Part shown: positions 1 through 14,494 of the stretch, piece by piece
How positions within the stretch are numbered: the first letter of the stretch is position 1
Layout: each line of letters starts with the position of its first letter
NCBI GenBank assembly: GCA_028281945.1
Contig: JANQIW010000081.1
Coordinates: 1-64,000, forward strand
Direction of reading: 5' to 3'
Length of the DNA: 64,000 nucleotides
From: Prochloraceae cyanobacterium PL24a_bin.78
GTDB lineage: Bacteria > Cyanobacteriota > Cyanobacteriia > Cyanobacteriales > JANQIW01
Notes under the pieces: model-generated
Databases searched by the model: none
Seen by the model: only the letters and a program-made list of their open reading frames with translations
What the model was told of the DNA's origin: nothing
Program-made: the position numbers and the translations under genes

Positions 1-2
1 AA

Positions 3-797
3 TTACAACAATATGAAAAACAAGGGTATCTTTTCTTTTCTAGTTGCTTTTCAACACAAGAAGTAGAGAAAATGAAAGCCGAGTTACCAGATATATATGC
101 TAAAGAATTACCAGGAAAAGTGCTAGAAAAAGATGGTAAAACAGTACGAATGGTTCATGGTATTCATAAAGAAAAAAAAGTTTTTCAAAAATTAGCTCAA
201 AATGCCAAAATAGTACAACCAATAATGCAAATTTTAGGTAGTGAAATTTATGTTCACCAGTTTAAGATTAATGCTAAAAAAGCTTTTGATGGTGAAGTTT
301 GGCAATGGCACCAAGATTATGTTTATTTGTGGCAAGATGATGGTATTCCTACTCCTAGAATGGCTAATGCTGTGATTTTTTTAGATGAAGTAAATGAATT
401 TAATGGACCTTTGATGTTAATTCCCGGCTCTCATAAAGAAGGAGTAATTAGTATCTCAACTGAAGGTAAACAGGATTCTAATTATGAAGATAGTCCAGAT
501 TGGATTAAATCTATGACTACTAGTCTTAAATATATAATTGATAAAGATACTTTGGCAAGATTAGTCAATGTTTATGGTTCTATTATTGCACCTAAAGGAC
601 CCGCTGGTTCAGTTTTATTGTTTCATCCTAATTGCGTTCACGGTTCAGCTTCTAATATGTCTCCTGACGATCGAGCAATTGTTGTGATTAACTATAACAG
701 TATTGAAAACCTTCCAGTAGCAGTAAAAAATCCACGTCCGGAATTTTTGGCCACTCGAGATTATCAAGCCATCGAGCCTTTATTGAACTTGATTTAA
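3..797 (+). CDS. PhyH-family Fe(II)/2-oxoglutarate dioxygenase, 5' end outside window
   Basis: The protein looks like a phytanoyl-CoA dioxygenase (PhyH) family oxygenase that hydroxylates a small organic substrate using Fe(II) and 2-oxoglutarate. The iron ligands are visible as an HxD pair in WHQDY and a distal His in the CVHGSASN segment, followed by an Arg in DDRAIVVINYN that suits 2-oxoglutarate binding. The ORF track starts at 72, but the frame is open back to the first bases and reads LQQYEKQGYLFFSSCFSTQEVEKM, a typical PhyH N-terminus. The Met at 72 is therefore probably internal and the gene begins upstream of the window. It converges on the next gene with only 6 bases between stops. 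The substrate cannot be deduced. Confidence 0.8.
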   Translation, partial: LQQYEKQGYLFFSSCFSTQEVEKMKAELPDIYAKELPGKVLEKDGKTVRMVHGIHKEKKVFQKLAQNAKIVQPIMQILGSEIYVHQFKINAKKAFDGEVWQWHQDYVYLWQDDGIPTPRMANAVIFLDEVNEFNGPLMLIPGSHKEGVISISTEGKQDSNYEDSPDWIKSMTTSLKYIIDKDTLARLVNVYGSIIAPKGPAGSVLLFHPNCVHGSASNMSPDDRAIVVINYNSIENLPVAVKNPRPEFLATRDYQAIEPLLNLI

Positions 798-803
798 ATA
801 GGT

Positions 804-1595
804 TTAATTTGATTTAATCAGAGATAATATAGTTTTCATTTCTTCTAATAACTCTTTTTCTTCCGTTTTTATCTCATCAAGTCTGGTTACTATACGATTA
901 AGTCTTGCTTTTGGATTATTATCAAATGATAAATCTTGAGAAGATTTAGATTTAAAAATACTTTTAAAAACTTGAAAAATACTACCAAAAATAAATTTAC
1001 TGAGTTGAATCGGGTATTTGAGAATAACATACCAGACATCTTCGCTTAGACGAGCAAAAAACCGAAATAAACCCCAAAATAAAAAGATAAATAATAGCAA
1101 TATTCCCAAAGTCCAAAGGGGATGAGTAATCATCCAAACCAAGATTCGATTATTTTCAGCCCATTGTTGAATAAAAACAGTTATTGCTCTATTGACAGAT
1201 TCCGTAAGAGTTTCATTTATTTGAGATGCTTTATCCATAATTCCATCTAGAGAAGATTTAGCTTTTTCTGTAGTTTCACTAACAGTTTCCACACCTTGTT
1301 TAGTTACATTATTCACTTGTTCGATGGCTTGATTTGCCATATTGGTTAATTTATTTTGGGCAGAATCAGCAGTTTTGATGACAGAATTCATACCTTGATT
1401 AGTTATATCCGTCAGAGTATTTTTAGCTGTTTCAGTTATTCCTCCAATCTTGTCAATGGCAACATTACTAGCCTCTGAAGCTGCTTGAAACACTCCATCA
1501 AAAGAATTTTTAAATTTATCTATACTATCTTTAGGAGAATTAATACTAAGGAAATTTTTAGTTTCAAACAAATTAATATCTAATTTTTCTAACAT
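804..1595 (-). CDS. Coiled-coil single-span or double-span membrane protein, function unknown
   Basis: I do not recognise this 263-residue protein. Residues about 25-140 are helical, rich in Thr, Asn, Ala and Gln, with 11-residue-like periodicity (ITETAKNTLTDITNQG, MANQAIEQVNNVTKQG), recalling LEA or apolipoprotein-type amphipathic helices. A strongly hydrophobic stretch follows (HPLWTLGILLLFIFLFWGLF), then a second weaker hydrophobic segment, and a short C-terminal coiled coil (RLDEIKTEEKELLEEMKTIL). This suggests a membrane-anchored protein with amphipathic helices lying on a membrane. Its minus-strand neighbour upstream is the HEPN-motif gene, 68 bases away, so the two could be cotranscribed. 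Confidence 0.6.
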   Translation of the reverse strand: MLEKLDINLFETKNFLSINSPKDSIDKFKNSFDGVFQAASEASNVAIDKIGGITETAKNTLTDITNQGMNSVIKTADSAQNKLTNMANQAIEQVNNVTKQGVETVSETTEKAKSSLDGIMDKASQINETLTESVNRAITVFIQQWAENNRILVWMITHPLWTLGILLLFIFLFWGLFRFFARLSEDVWYVILKYPIQLSKFIFGSIFQVFKSIFKSKSSQDLSFDNNPKARLNRIVTRLDEIKTEEKELLEEMKTILSLIKSN

Positions 1596-1663
1596 TTAAT
1601 ACAATCCACATTTATTTTATTTTTAAACTATAAATCAATGATCTTAAACCATTAACCAGACTT

Positions 1664-3229
1664 TTAAAACTCTACATAATCTTCTTTTTTATATCGCTCT
1701 TTTAATTTTTTGCAGAATTCTTCTAAAGGTTTTTCCTCTCTATCAAATTCTCCAAATATTATAGATTCACCATTATATTCTTGAAGTATTTGAAATACTG
1801 TTTTTAAATCTTCATATTCTCCAAATAATTCTTCGTATCTATAAGCAAGATTCAGATAATATTTAGTATTATGATACTTATAATAGCCAACTCGATCGTC
1901 AACATCGATCAATGATTTTGTCCATTGATTTAAAATTTTAGAAATCCATTGACTTGGGATGTTATTATCAGTTTGATAACCTAGTAAATCCATAGTTCCA
2001 AAGTTATTCGATCTAATAGATTCAATTAATTCATCAGCAAATTTATTCTTTTCATCATCTGTAAGATCCTCTGCTAGTTCCCAAAGTCCATATTTACTAA
2101 TTCTATCAAGAGCAGGATTAACAATATATCCATTTTCTGTTCTAAGTGCTTCTCTAAAATGTTCCAATAAATTCGGTCCATATTTTTTTCTTATTATATT
2201 TATATCAAAAAATTGATATAATACATAATCAACAAATTTACCATTTAGTCCTTCTTCTTCAATTAACTTTGCTATAAATATTTCAAAAAGTTGATTTAAA
2301 TTTTTTAGTATATCAGAAGATAGAATTATTTTTTTTATTGAATTACGATAAAAATCGATTTTTGTTATATTTAATACTTTATATTCAAAGAATTTATTGA
2401 TTATTAAAAGAGACTTTTCGGATAAGTTGATTATTTTTTCTGGATAATTTATCAATGCAATAAATAATTCATTGTCAATATCTCTATCTTCAATATAACC
2501 ATCAATTTCTTTGGATATTATTAACGAAGTTTCATCATGAAGATTCCCCCATAAATTTATGATAAAACATATGATATTGCGTTGATGATTTGAATTTTCA
2601 GGTTTACGGAAATCTTCAAAAAGTAATTTAATTAATCTTGGAAGTTGACGTTTATTAATTTTATTATATCTTTCTAGAACACTACCCTTTGAGAGACGAA
2701 AATCATCTAACAAAGGTCGATCTCTAAAAAATCTTTCTGCTTTAATATTTTCACGAAGTTCATTGACATATAAAGCACCTAGTTGAACTGGTTGAGAAAA
2801 AACTAAATCATATAGAGTTCTAATAAAATATCTGACTTCTTCAGGTGTGGGATCGAACAAATCACCGATATCATCAAAAGATGGATGAGCATATTTATTT
2901 CTAGTATTTCTGAGATTCTCAAGAGTATCATATTCGTATTTACTAATCATATCAGCAGATTTAGCTCCTTGGATCAATTCTTTTTCCCAATTATGATGCT
3001 CTTTTATTTTTGGCTTAATTTTTTTCCAATGCTCTTTAGCAGTTGGTTCAGAATCATTAACAAGTATCTCAAATTTTTTAACCAAATCAAACATTGCTGC
3101 AATCCAAGAACTAATAATTGCACTTCTATAGTTTCCAACATGATAACTTTTAATTGCTTCACCTAAATACTTTTTAACATTAGGATTTTTAACTCTAACT
3201 AATATTTCATCGAAGTCTAACATTTTCAA
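1664..3229 (-). CDS. Large protein with N-terminal HEPN-like domain (RNKYAH)
   Basis: This 521-residue protein has no recognised full-length family. Its first 150 residues look like a HEPN helical domain: residues 110-115 read RNKYAH, a perfect Rx4H motif of the type that forms the RNase active site of HEPN toxins, directly after a helix and before a conserved-looking HPSF. The remaining 370 residues appear all-helical and may be a HEAT-like or scaffold region; I see no NTP-binding motif. The likely start is either ATG of MKML (3229 or 3223). HEPN proteins are commonly RNases in defence or stress systems, or non-catalytic scaffolds; which applies here is inference. No MNT nucleotidyltransferase antitoxin is adjacent. 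Confidence 0.6.
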   Translation of the reverse strand: MKMLDFDEILVRVKNPNVKKYLGEAIKSYHVGNYRSAIISSWIAAMFDLVKKFEILVNDSEPTAKEHWKKIKPKIKEHHNWEKELIQGAKSADMISKYEYDTLENLRNTRNKYAHPSFDDIGDLFDPTPEEVRYFIRTLYDLVFSQPVQLGALYVNELRENIKAERFFRDRPLLDDFRLSKGSVLERYNKINKRQLPRLIKLLFEDFRKPENSNHQRNIICFIINLWGNLHDETSLIISKEIDGYIEDRDIDNELFIALINYPEKIINLSEKSLLIINKFFEYKVLNITKIDFYRNSIKKIILSSDILKNLNQLFEIFIAKLIEEEGLNGKFVDYVLYQFFDINIIRKKYGPNLLEHFREALRTENGYIVNPALDRISKYGLWELAEDLTDDEKNKFADELIESIRSNNFGTMDLLGYQTDNNIPSQWISKILNQWTKSLIDVDDRVGYYKYHNTKYYLNLAYRYEELFGEYEDLKTVFQILQEYNGESIIFGEFDREEKPLEEFCKKLKERYKKEDYVEF

Positions 3230-3326
3230 ATTTGATTTCTGGTAATATTTTGGTTAAGATATAACATCAGAAACTTTTTGTCTGACATCTTTGATCATAG
3301 CAAATCTAAAAAAGCTTAATATTAGA

Positions 3327-3369
3327 CCTATATATAGGAAACCCCCTATTCTAAGTAGAAAGGAGGTTT
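3327..3369 (-). other. Two adjacent inverted repeats downstream of the ATP synthase operon
   Basis: CCTATATATAGG (3327-3338) is a perfect palindrome. It is followed by AAACCCCC...GGAGGTTT (3339-3369), whose arms pair in minus-strand RNA with one G-U wobble and leave a nested 5-bp stem in the loop. The arms pair better as minus-strand RNA than plus, which fits a 3' structure of the atp transcript or a 5' structure of the HEPN gene. There is no U-run directly after it. Confidence 0.4.
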
Positions 3370-3453
3370 AAAAGGATATTAAATTTTTCATTTTTTTAAG
3401 ATATATTTGAAGATATATTTTACGATCGACCTAAAAATAAATTAAAGTTTGCT

Positions 3454-3479
3454 AAAATTGGCGAGCATTCACCCGCCAA
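3454..3479 (-). terminator. Intrinsic terminator after atpC
   Basis: Read on the minus strand, TTGGCG GGTGAATGCT CGCCAA forms a perfect 6-bp GC-rich stem with a 10-base loop, followed at once by TTTTAGC and further T-rich sequence. It starts 5 bases after the atpC stop codon, the expected place for the end of the ATP synthase transcript. Confidence 0.7.
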
Positions 3480-3484
3480 AAACC

Positions 3485-4429
3485 CTAAATAGAACTAGCA
3501 CCAGCAACCACTTCAAGGATTTCTTGAGTAATAGCAGCCTGACGAGCCTTGTTAAAAGATAAAGTCAAAGTACCCATTAACTCAGTAGCATTATCAGAAG
3601 CATTATTCATAGCAGTCATTCTTGCCGCCAATTCACTAGCCGCCGACTCTTGTAGAGCACGTAACAACTGGTTATTTAGATAAAGAGGCAATAAAGAATC
3701 CAAAATTTGAACAGGATCTTGTTCAAAAATCATATCTTGAGGGAAAGTAGAAATGGCAGGACTTACCGTATCTCTTTCTACTTTAAAACCACCTTCACCC
3801 GTTGTAAGACGGAAAATTTCATCATCATGTACTTCCAAACCTTGAGGAGTCAAAGGAAGTAAAGTTTGAATTACAGGGCGAGAACTAATCAAAGAAACAA
3901 ACTTGGTATAAATTAACTCCACCCGATCAACAGAATTAGACAGGAATAGAGAAACCAACTCATCAGCGATACTAGAAGCTTCTCCCGCAGTAGGGATTTG
4001 TTCTAAACCGACAAAACTCTTATGAATAGGAGCTTCACGACGTTGAAAATATTGAGTAGCCTTGCGTCCTGTCAAAATATACTCATAACCTAAACCTTGA
4101 GATTGAAGTTCTTTTGCTCTCATTTCAGCCTTGCGGATTACATTAGCATTATAGCCACCACATAAACCCCGATCGCCAGAAATCACCAAAAGAGCAACAG
4201 ACTTAACCTCACGTTGATTAAGTAAAGGAAGATCTACATCTTCCATAGAGAGACGACTTTGTAAGTTATAAAGAACTTCTGCCAAAGCATCAGCAAAAGG
4301 ACGGGTGCTGCTGACTTGCTCTTGAGCACGACGAACTTTAGCCGCTGCTACCAGACGCATTGCTTCAGTAATTTTTTTAGTATTTTTGACCGACTTAATG
4401 CGATCGCGTATAGCTTTAAGATTAGGCAT
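3485..4429 (-). CDS. atpC: ATP synthase gamma subunit
   Basis: This is the central rotating shaft of the F1 ATP synthase, coupling proton flow through the thylakoid membrane to ATP synthesis. The N-terminus [20 protein letters not shown] and the C-terminus ([20 protein letters not shown]) are the two helices that form the coiled-coil shaft. [10 protein letters not shown] is a conserved gamma motif. At 314 residues it is longer than the usual bacterial subunit because of the cyanobacterial/plastid insert near residues 190-230 ([20 protein letters not shown]); that insert lacks the two regulatory cysteines of the chloroplast form. It is the last gene of the operon, separated from atpA by 255 bases, and is followed by a terminator. 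Confidence 0.98.
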   Translation of the reverse strand: MPNLKAIRDRIKSVKNTKKITEAMRLVAAAKVRRAQEQVSSTRPFADALAEVLYNLQSRLSMEDVDLPLLNQREVKSVALLVISGDRGLCGGYNANVIRKAEMRAKELQSQGLGYEYILTGRKATQYFQRREAPIHKSFVGLEQIPTAGEASSIADELVSLFLSNSVDRVELIYTKFVSLISSRPVIQTLLPLTPQGLEVHDDEIFRLTTGEGGFKVERDTVSPAISTFPQDMIFEQDPVQILDSLLPLYLNNQLLRALQESAASELAARMTAMNNASDNATELMGTLTLSFNKARQAAITQEILEVVAGASSI

Positions 4430-4684
4430 TTTATTTATTACCGATTATTTAAATTAACAAATCAAAACCAAGCTAAGGAAGGGATCAAGATTAATTGAAA
4501 ATGAGGAGATTTATTGAATTGAGAAGTTAAGAGAATACAAAAGAAGCAAGAAAACCTAGTAAGACTGGAAGTATTTAGAAAACTTAGAAACATTAAGTTA
4601 TCCAAACCTTGCTTTATTCACCAATTCTTACTGATTTGTCCAGCTTACTTATCTTTTGAATACTCTAACTTCAATATTTATTGA

Positions 4685-6205
<1,521 letters not shown>

Positions 6206-6252
6206 CTATATCCCTATTTGTTTTTTTTTGTTTTTGGTATTGTTAATGTAGT

Positions 6253-6807
6253 TTATGCAGCACTCATTAGACTGTAGCTAATGCGACGTAATTGTCCTTG
6301 GATGCTAGCATCTAGAACTTGAGAACCTACTTTAATAATCACACCACCGATTAAATCTGCATCGATGCTGGTTTTTATTTCTACAGAAGTTGCCCCTGTG
6401 ATTGACTTCACCTTATCAGAAATCGCTCTTTTTTGGGATTCATCTAATTCAGTTGCTGAAGTTACTTCTGCCAATACAGCATTGTTTAGATCTCGAAGAA
6501 TTTCTAGATATTTTTTACAAACTAATTCTAGAAACATCACTCGTCTGCGGTCTACTAATACCTTCAAAAAGCTCTGTAAGTACTCATTTGTATTCCCTAC
6601 AATCCTTTGCAATACTGCTTTTTTATCGTCCGATGAAATCAGAGGATTTTCCAATAATCCTTGTAATTCTGGGGATTCTTCCAATAAATTCGCCAGATTT
6701 CGCATGATTTCGCCAAAGTTATCGGTTAAATTTCTTTCTTGGGCGATGGACATCAAAGCTTCTGCATAAGGATCCACTACTTGGGCGCCTACACTACCCC
6801 CTTTCAT
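6253..6807 (-). CDS. atpD: ATP synthase delta subunit (OSCP)
   Basis: This peripheral-stalk subunit joins the b/b' stator to the top of F1. The 184-residue protein starts VDPYAEALMSIAQERNLTDN, the conserved N-terminal helical bundle that contacts the alpha subunit. It ends with DADLIGGVIIKVGSQVLDAS, the family's C-terminal signature. An ATG at 6807 lies 3 bases after the atpF stop, which implies translational coupling; the sequence AGGAGG overlaps the atpF stop region and serves as ribosome binding site. In bacterial nomenclature this gene is atpH. Confidence 0.96.
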   Translation of the reverse strand: MKGGSVGAQVVDPYAEALMSIAQERNLTDNFGEIMRNLANLLEESPELQGLLENPLISSDDKKAVLQRIVGNTNEYLQSFLKVLVDRRRVMFLELVCKKYLEILRDLNNAVLAEVTSATELDESQKRAISDKVKSITGATSVEIKTSIDADLIGGVIIKVGSQVLDASIQGQLRRISYSLMSAA

Positions 6808-6810
6808 ACT

Positions 6811-7347
6811 CTAACCTCCTAATTGACTAATGCAGCGATCGACCAATTTTCTTTGCTTAGAGCTATCCAAAGTCTCTTTTAGCTGAGATTCAACTCGTTC
6901 GAGGGCAAGAGTAGCGATGCGCTGTTTTAGATAAGCCATAGCCTTAGCTTTTTCAGTATCTAATTCTTGGGCTGCACTAGCTTGAAGACGTGCCAAATCT
7001 TCTTTTCCACGAGCGAGGATCTCTTCTTTAGTTTTTTGAGCAGTTTCTTCTGCATCTTTGCGTATTTGTTCAGCACGGGCTTGAGCTTGTGCCAAATTTT
7101 GTTGGGCATCTGCTAAAGCTGCGGCTGCTTCTTTGGCTCGATTTTCTGCCTCAAGAATTTCTCCTTCAATTTTGGTGCGTCTTTCCTCAAGAATATTCCC
7201 GATAAATTTGCCGCCATAGACTACTAATAGAATGATAATAATCCCTAAATTTATCAGGTTTGTTTCTAAAATGTCGAAATTAAAACCAAAACCACTTTCA
7301 CCAGCTGCTTCTGTGGCTAAGTATAGATAATGAACCACTATTTGCAT
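6811..7347 (-). CDS. atpF: ATP synthase b subunit
   Basis: This is one of the two stator stalk subunits of the F0 sector. A single N-terminal membrane helix (NLINLGIIIILLVVYGGKFI) is followed by a long charged Ala/Gln/Glu-rich coiled coil (RAKEAAAALADAQQNLAQAQ) reaching up to F1. The 178-residue length is normal for cyanobacterial AtpF, whose N-terminal extension (about 25 residues before the helix) is also typical. It lies between the paralogous atpG (139 bases upstream) and atpD (3 bases downstream). Confidence 0.96.
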   Translation of the reverse strand: MQIVVHYLYLATEAAGESGFGFNFDILETNLINLGIIIILLVVYGGKFIGNILEERRTKIEGEILEAENRAKEAAAALADAQQNLAQAQARAEQIRKDAEETAQKTKEEILARGKEDLARLQASAAQELDTEKAKAMAYLKQRIATLALERVESQLKETLDSSKQRKLVDRCISQLGG

Positions 7348-7486
7348 CTACCTTTGAGCTATATTTTTTTTACTTTATTAAAGGATTCTTGGCCACAATT
7401 TTTAGTTTTCAAATTTTAGGTTTCAAAAATTCTTACTAACTAATGTTTGCCTTAAGATCCCATCTGGCAAAATGTCATATTTGCTT

Positions 7487-7978
7487 TTATTTAACCAATT
7501 CTGGCCCTAATAATTTAGTTACAATCTGACTTGAAAGAGTATCCACCTCTTGCTCCAAAGACTGTAAAGCATTAGCTTTTTCATTTTCGATTTGGGCTGC
7601 TGCTTCTTGTCTTTGTTTTGCCACTTCTTGCTGAGCTTCTTGCATTTGAGAGGAGATAATTTTTTGTGCTTCGGCTTGAGCGGTCCCAATTATTTCTTGA
7701 GATTTACGACGCACATCAAATAACTCTTGTTCGTATTGTTTGGCCAGATTTTCGGATTTTTCTTTTTTTTCTCGAGCATCGGCTAAATTTTTGCGAACAT
7801 ATTCAGCACGATCTTCGATTGCTTTAGTTAATGGTTTATAGAAAACCATATTTAATAATGCCACCAGAAGTACAAATTGTATTGCCATTAATGGCAGGGT
7901 AGCATTTATATCAAATAATCCTCCTTCGACAGCTTCTTCTAATGGTTCTGTCACCAAGAAAATTGTCCAGTGTATCAT
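7487..7978 (-). CDS. atpG: ATP synthase b' subunit
   Basis: This is the second stator subunit, forming a b/b' heterodimer with AtpF as in other photosynthetic organisms. A membrane helix ([20 protein letters not shown]) is followed by the characteristic [20 protein letters not shown] segment and a long coiled coil with [20 protein letters not shown]. At 163 residues it is slightly longer than many family members. It sits between atpH (121 bases upstream) and atpF. Bacterial nomenclature calls it a second atpF or atpX. Confidence 0.96.
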   Translation of the reverse strand: MIHWTIFLVTEPLEEAVEGGLFDINATLPLMAIQFVLLVALLNMVFYKPLTKAIEDRAEYVRKNLADAREKKEKSENLAKQYEQELFDVRRKSQEIIGTAQAEAQKIISSQMQEAQQEVAKQRQEAAAQIENEKANALQSLEQEVDTLSSQIVTKLLGPELVK

Positions 7979-8099
7979 TAATTTTTCACTGATTAAGTAA
8001 TCTTAACTGTATGTATTTTTTGCCTGGGAATAGCCATTTTTGCTGCTATTTTTGACCCAGGCAATTTAGATACTACGTAGGCGTAGTTTATTTCCCAAT

Positions 8100-8363
<264 letters not shown>

Positions 8364-8511
8364 TTACTAAAAAACAACTACGAAAATTTAACAACAAATT
8401 AACCATTCTTCTAGGGATTTTTCCCTTGGAAGTTATCGCTTTCTTTTCAGCGATACAGGGTATTTTATCTCTTTATTAGCCCATAATCAACAGGTTTATA
8501 TTACCAAATGA

Positions 8512-9264
8512 TTAATGTTCTTCTTCACCGTGGCCCTCTAGAGCTTCTCCAATATAAGAAGCAGCAAGAGTTGCGAAAATTAGTGCTTGAATTGCACTTA
8601 AAAATAGACCCAAAATCATCAATGGCAAGGGTACAAATAGGGGAACTAATAGTACTAATACAGCTACTACTAGCTCATCTGCCAAGATATTTCCGAAGAG
8701 ACGGAAACTTAATGATAAAGGTTTTGTAAAATCTTCTAATACTCTAAAAGGAGCCATAATTGGCGTTGGCTGAAGATAGTCGGCAAAATAGCCTAAGCCT
8801 TTTTTACTAATACCTGCGTAGAAGTAAGCCAATGATGTTAATAAAGCTAGAGCCACTGTAGTATTGATATCGTTAGTGGGAGCTGCTAATTCGCTATCTG
8901 GTATTTCAATTACTTTCCAAGGAATTAGTGCTCCGGACCAATTTGAGACAAATATAAACAAAAATAGTGTGCCTACAAATGGTACCCAAGGGCGATATTC
9001 TTTTTCTCCGATTTGATCTCTAGTTAGACTCCTAATAAAATCCAGTACATATTCCATGAAATTCTGGATTCCAGTAGGTACTGTTTGGATATTTCTGGTA
9101 GCTGCGATGGAAAGAATTAGTAATACTGCAATTACAAACCAGGATGAAAGAAATACCTGACCATGTAATTGAATGCTGCCAATTTTCCAGTAGAAGTGTT
9201 TACCTACTTCTAATTCAGCTATATTCCAAGAATTTAGAAAATTTAAACTCTCTAAAATCTCCAT
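8512..9264 (-). CDS. atpI: ATP synthase a subunit
   Basis: This membrane subunit provides the two proton half-channels next to the c ring. It has 250 residues with five to six hydrophobic helices. The essential arginine lies in the [20 protein letters not shown] helix, and the C-terminal helix [19 protein letters not shown] carries the conserved Gln and aromatic residues. The start [21 protein letters not shown] matches cyanobacterial homologues. It is 52 bases downstream of the atp1 gene. In E. coli nomenclature it is atpB. Confidence 0.98.
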   Translation of the reverse strand: MEILESLNFLNSWNIAELEVGKHFYWKIGSIQLHGQVFLSSWFVIAVLLILSIAATRNIQTVPTGIQNFMEYVLDFIRSLTRDQIGEKEYRPWVPFVGTLFLFIFVSNWSGALIPWKVIEIPDSELAAPTNDINTTVALALLTSLAYFYAGISKKGLGYFADYLQPTPIMAPFRVLEDFTKPLSLSFRLFGNILADELVVAVLVLLVPLFVPLPLMILGLFLSAIQALIFATLAASYIGEALEGHGEEEH

Positions 9265-9316
9265 TTTATTCTCATTCCCCTAATCTTGATCTACTTTTTG
9301 GATTTTATTAAAGCAT

Positions 9317-9748
9317 TCAATCTTTTTTATTTTGTACCGACAATAAAGTGTTTGGTATTACATAAAAAATTATTGTTGCTTTATAGGTCATAAATCCGAG
9401 TATAATGGGCAAAACTTCTAATTGTTGCCATTGTGTGGCGGCAATTATCAATCCTGCAACCAATGCTAATCGACCCGAACCTACTCTCTTGTTATTACTA
9501 CCTATTCTTTCAACTTCCCGTGCTAACATTCTTAAGTATACCACCCCAACACAAGCTCCTAATATATAACTAGATGCTATGTGCAAGCTGTAAAATTTCC
9601 AGACAAAGATGAAAATTATAGCCGTAATAGCTATTGTTACCAATAAAATATTTTGTTTTAGTTGGTGATACTCTTGCATAGAGTCTTCATTGTTGGAAGT
9701 CTCATTGATTGGTTGTGATTTAAGGGATTGATTAGATGATGAAGTCAC
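9317..9748 (-). CDS. atp1: ATP synthase-associated protein I (Atp1/UncI-like)
   Basis: This small hydrophobic protein is the first gene of the operon. It has 143 residues: a polar N-terminus of about 35, then four hydrophobic segments (LLVTIAITAIIFIFVWKFY, YILGACVGVVYLRMLA, RLALVAGLIIAATQW, VLPIILGFMTYKATIIFYVI). Proteins of this family are thought to help c-ring assembly or Mg/Ca supply and are not part of the finished enzyme. The VYLRMLAREVERI motif is common to cyanobacterial versions. Position and topology, more than sequence, support the call. Confidence 0.85.
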   Translation of the reverse strand: MTSSSNQSLKSQPINETSNNEDSMQEYHQLKQNILLVTIAITAIIFIFVWKFYSLHIASSYILGACVGVVYLRMLAREVERIGSNNKRVGSGRLALVAGLIIAATQWQQLEVLPIILGFMTYKATIIFYVIPNTLLSVQNKKD

Positions 9749-9996
9749 TTTTTTTTCAGTAGTAATAAATCTTGATTTGGTAGCATTGATTTTGATCTCT
9801 ATGGAATAATACCCAATATGGGTTTTTCCTTGTCAGAGATGATCTTACTGAGACTTGGAGATTGGATGAACTCCAGATTCCAAGGTGGTGTATTTTGGGG
9901 CTATAAACGAGCCACGAGTTATAATATCATGGTATGGCTTGAAAATTTTAATTTTTGTAAATCTTAAGAAACACGTTGATTTTCTGTAGTTTCTCT

Positions 9997-11196
9997 TTAC
10001 TTTGAAATTTGAGGTTTCAAAATAATTAGCTGTTTAGTTAAAAGTGCGCGAACTTGATTTAAATCTAAAGAAACTGTAGCTAAAATTTCCTTAACTGTTT
10101 TTTCTCCGTCGCTTGTGCTAAGAAACTGAAACTCTGCCTCTGATATATTAACAATCTCGTATTCTAGGTTAAATAAATTCTGACTAGGCCAACCATTGAT
10201 ACAGGGATGACGTTCGCTTGTGGCTGCTAGTAATTCATTGTCATTAGCCCAATCATTTTTTTCAATAGCTGATGTACTTAGGAAGAATTCATAGTGAGTA
10301 ATAATATCTGGATCCAAAAGTTCAATCAATCGATAAGTTTCTTGAGGTGTTAAACCAGCAGCCCTTTCCATCAAACTAGAAGAGTTGCCCAATAGACGTT
10401 CTATTTGCCAATATTTAGGATTAGAAAAGCCTACAAACTCTAAACCTGAAGCATCAATTAATTCAAAGAGAGTATTAACATTGTAATCAATTTCTTGGGG
10501 ATGAACATACATATCAGCAAAATAACCATCCAAATGATTTTCTAAACTCCAACGTTCTTTATCTCTTTTTACCAAACGATTCTCTGGTGGTAGAGTAGCA
10601 AATAATTTGCGGCCAATATCTACCCCATCAACATAATCACCTTGTTTTTCTCCTTGTAAAAGACTGATGGCTTGTTGCATTAAACTAATTTCCCAACGCC
10701 CTAACTCTGAATATACAAAGATATGCATTAATCCACCGGGACGAAGTTTTTTTGCCAAAGACTGGATCCCCTTAATAGGATTAGCTAAATGGTGTAAAAC
10801 CCCAACACAATTAATCAAATCGAATTGCCCAGGTAATGTCTCTGCCTCTTCCAAAGGAAGCTGATGAAATGCTACTTTCCCTTGAGAATTAGCAATCACA
10901 CCCGATCGATGACAACGCTCTTGCGCTATAGATAAAGCCTCTTCACTAATATCGATGGCAACTACTTCTGCTTGAGGGTTAAGCATAATTAAATACTCAG
11001 TTCCCACACCAGTACCACAGCCCGCATCTAAAATCCGAATATCAAGATGGGGTGGTTTTTCTCCCCTGCAAAAATTATAAGCTGCTAGCCAACTCCAACG
11101 CCAATTATGACCTGGAGGAGGTTCATCTAAAAGAGCCTCTGGAGGAAAGGGATAAGTATTGTAAAGTTTGGAAACAGCAGCTCTAATGTCAGACAT
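9997..11196 (-). CDS. Class I SAM-dependent methyltransferase with C-terminal extension
   Basis: The enzyme binds S-adenosylmethionine through ILDAGCGTGVGTEYLI (motif I), with the acidic motif II residue in VVAIDISEEALSIA and motif IV in LINCVGVLHHLANP. The N-terminus SKLYNTYPFPPEALLDEPPP occurs in a conserved cyanobacterial methyltransferase group. The last 65 residues (NLEYEIVNISEAEFQFLSTS onward) look like a small winged-helix or PqqD-like domain. The track begins at a TTG (11226), but ATG at 11196 (MSDIRAAV) has GGAG 11 bases upstream and matches family starts better. The substrate is unknown. A 248-base gap separates its stop from the atp operon start, so the two are probably not one transcript. 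Confidence 0.85.
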   Translation of the reverse strand: MSDIRAAVSKLYNTYPFPPEALLDEPPPGHNWRWSWLAAYNFCRGEKPPHLDIRILDAGCGTGVGTEYLIMLNPQAEVVAIDISEEALSIAQERCHRSGVIANSQGKVAFHQLPLEEAETLPGQFDLINCVGVLHHLANPIKGIQSLAKKLRPGGLMHIFVYSELGRWEISLMQQAISLLQGEKQGDYVDGVDIGRKLFATLPPENRLVKRDKERWSLENHLDGYFADMYVHPQEIDYNVNTLFELIDASGLEFVGFSNPKYWQIERLLGNSSSLMERAAGLTPQETYRLIELLDPDIITHYEFFLSTSAIEKNDWANDNELLAATSERHPCINGWPSQNLFNLEYEIVNISEAEFQFLSTSDGEKTVKEILATVSLDLNQVRALLTKQLIILKPQISK

Positions 11197-14437
<3,241 letters not shown>

Positions 14438-14460
14438 GGTATAAACTTGATCCTATCCTG

Positions 14461-14494
14461 AGGGCAAAATGGCTTTAAGTCTTGCCCTTATTTT
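14461..14494 (+). terminator. Terminator-like hairpin between apcE and apcA
   Basis: AGGGCAA (14461-14467) pairs perfectly with TTGCCCT (14482-14488) around a 14-base loop and is followed by TATTTT. It begins 23 bases after the apcE stop. It would limit read-through from apcE into apcABC and suggests that apcA has its own promoter in the 270 bases that follow, consistent with the much higher demand for ApcA and ApcB. Confidence 0.6.

Noticed and set aside
6365-6769. Plus-strand ORFs opposite atpD, and similar ORFs opposite atpA, gcvP, leuC and others
   Set aside because: They are antisense shadows of strongly conserved genes and have no family resemblance.
9825-9890. Hairpins ACCCAATATGGGT plus T-run and CTTGGA...TCCAAG upstream of atp1
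   Set aside because: The T-run orientation is for plus-strand transcripts, but no plus-strand gene precedes it, so a terminator role is not supported.
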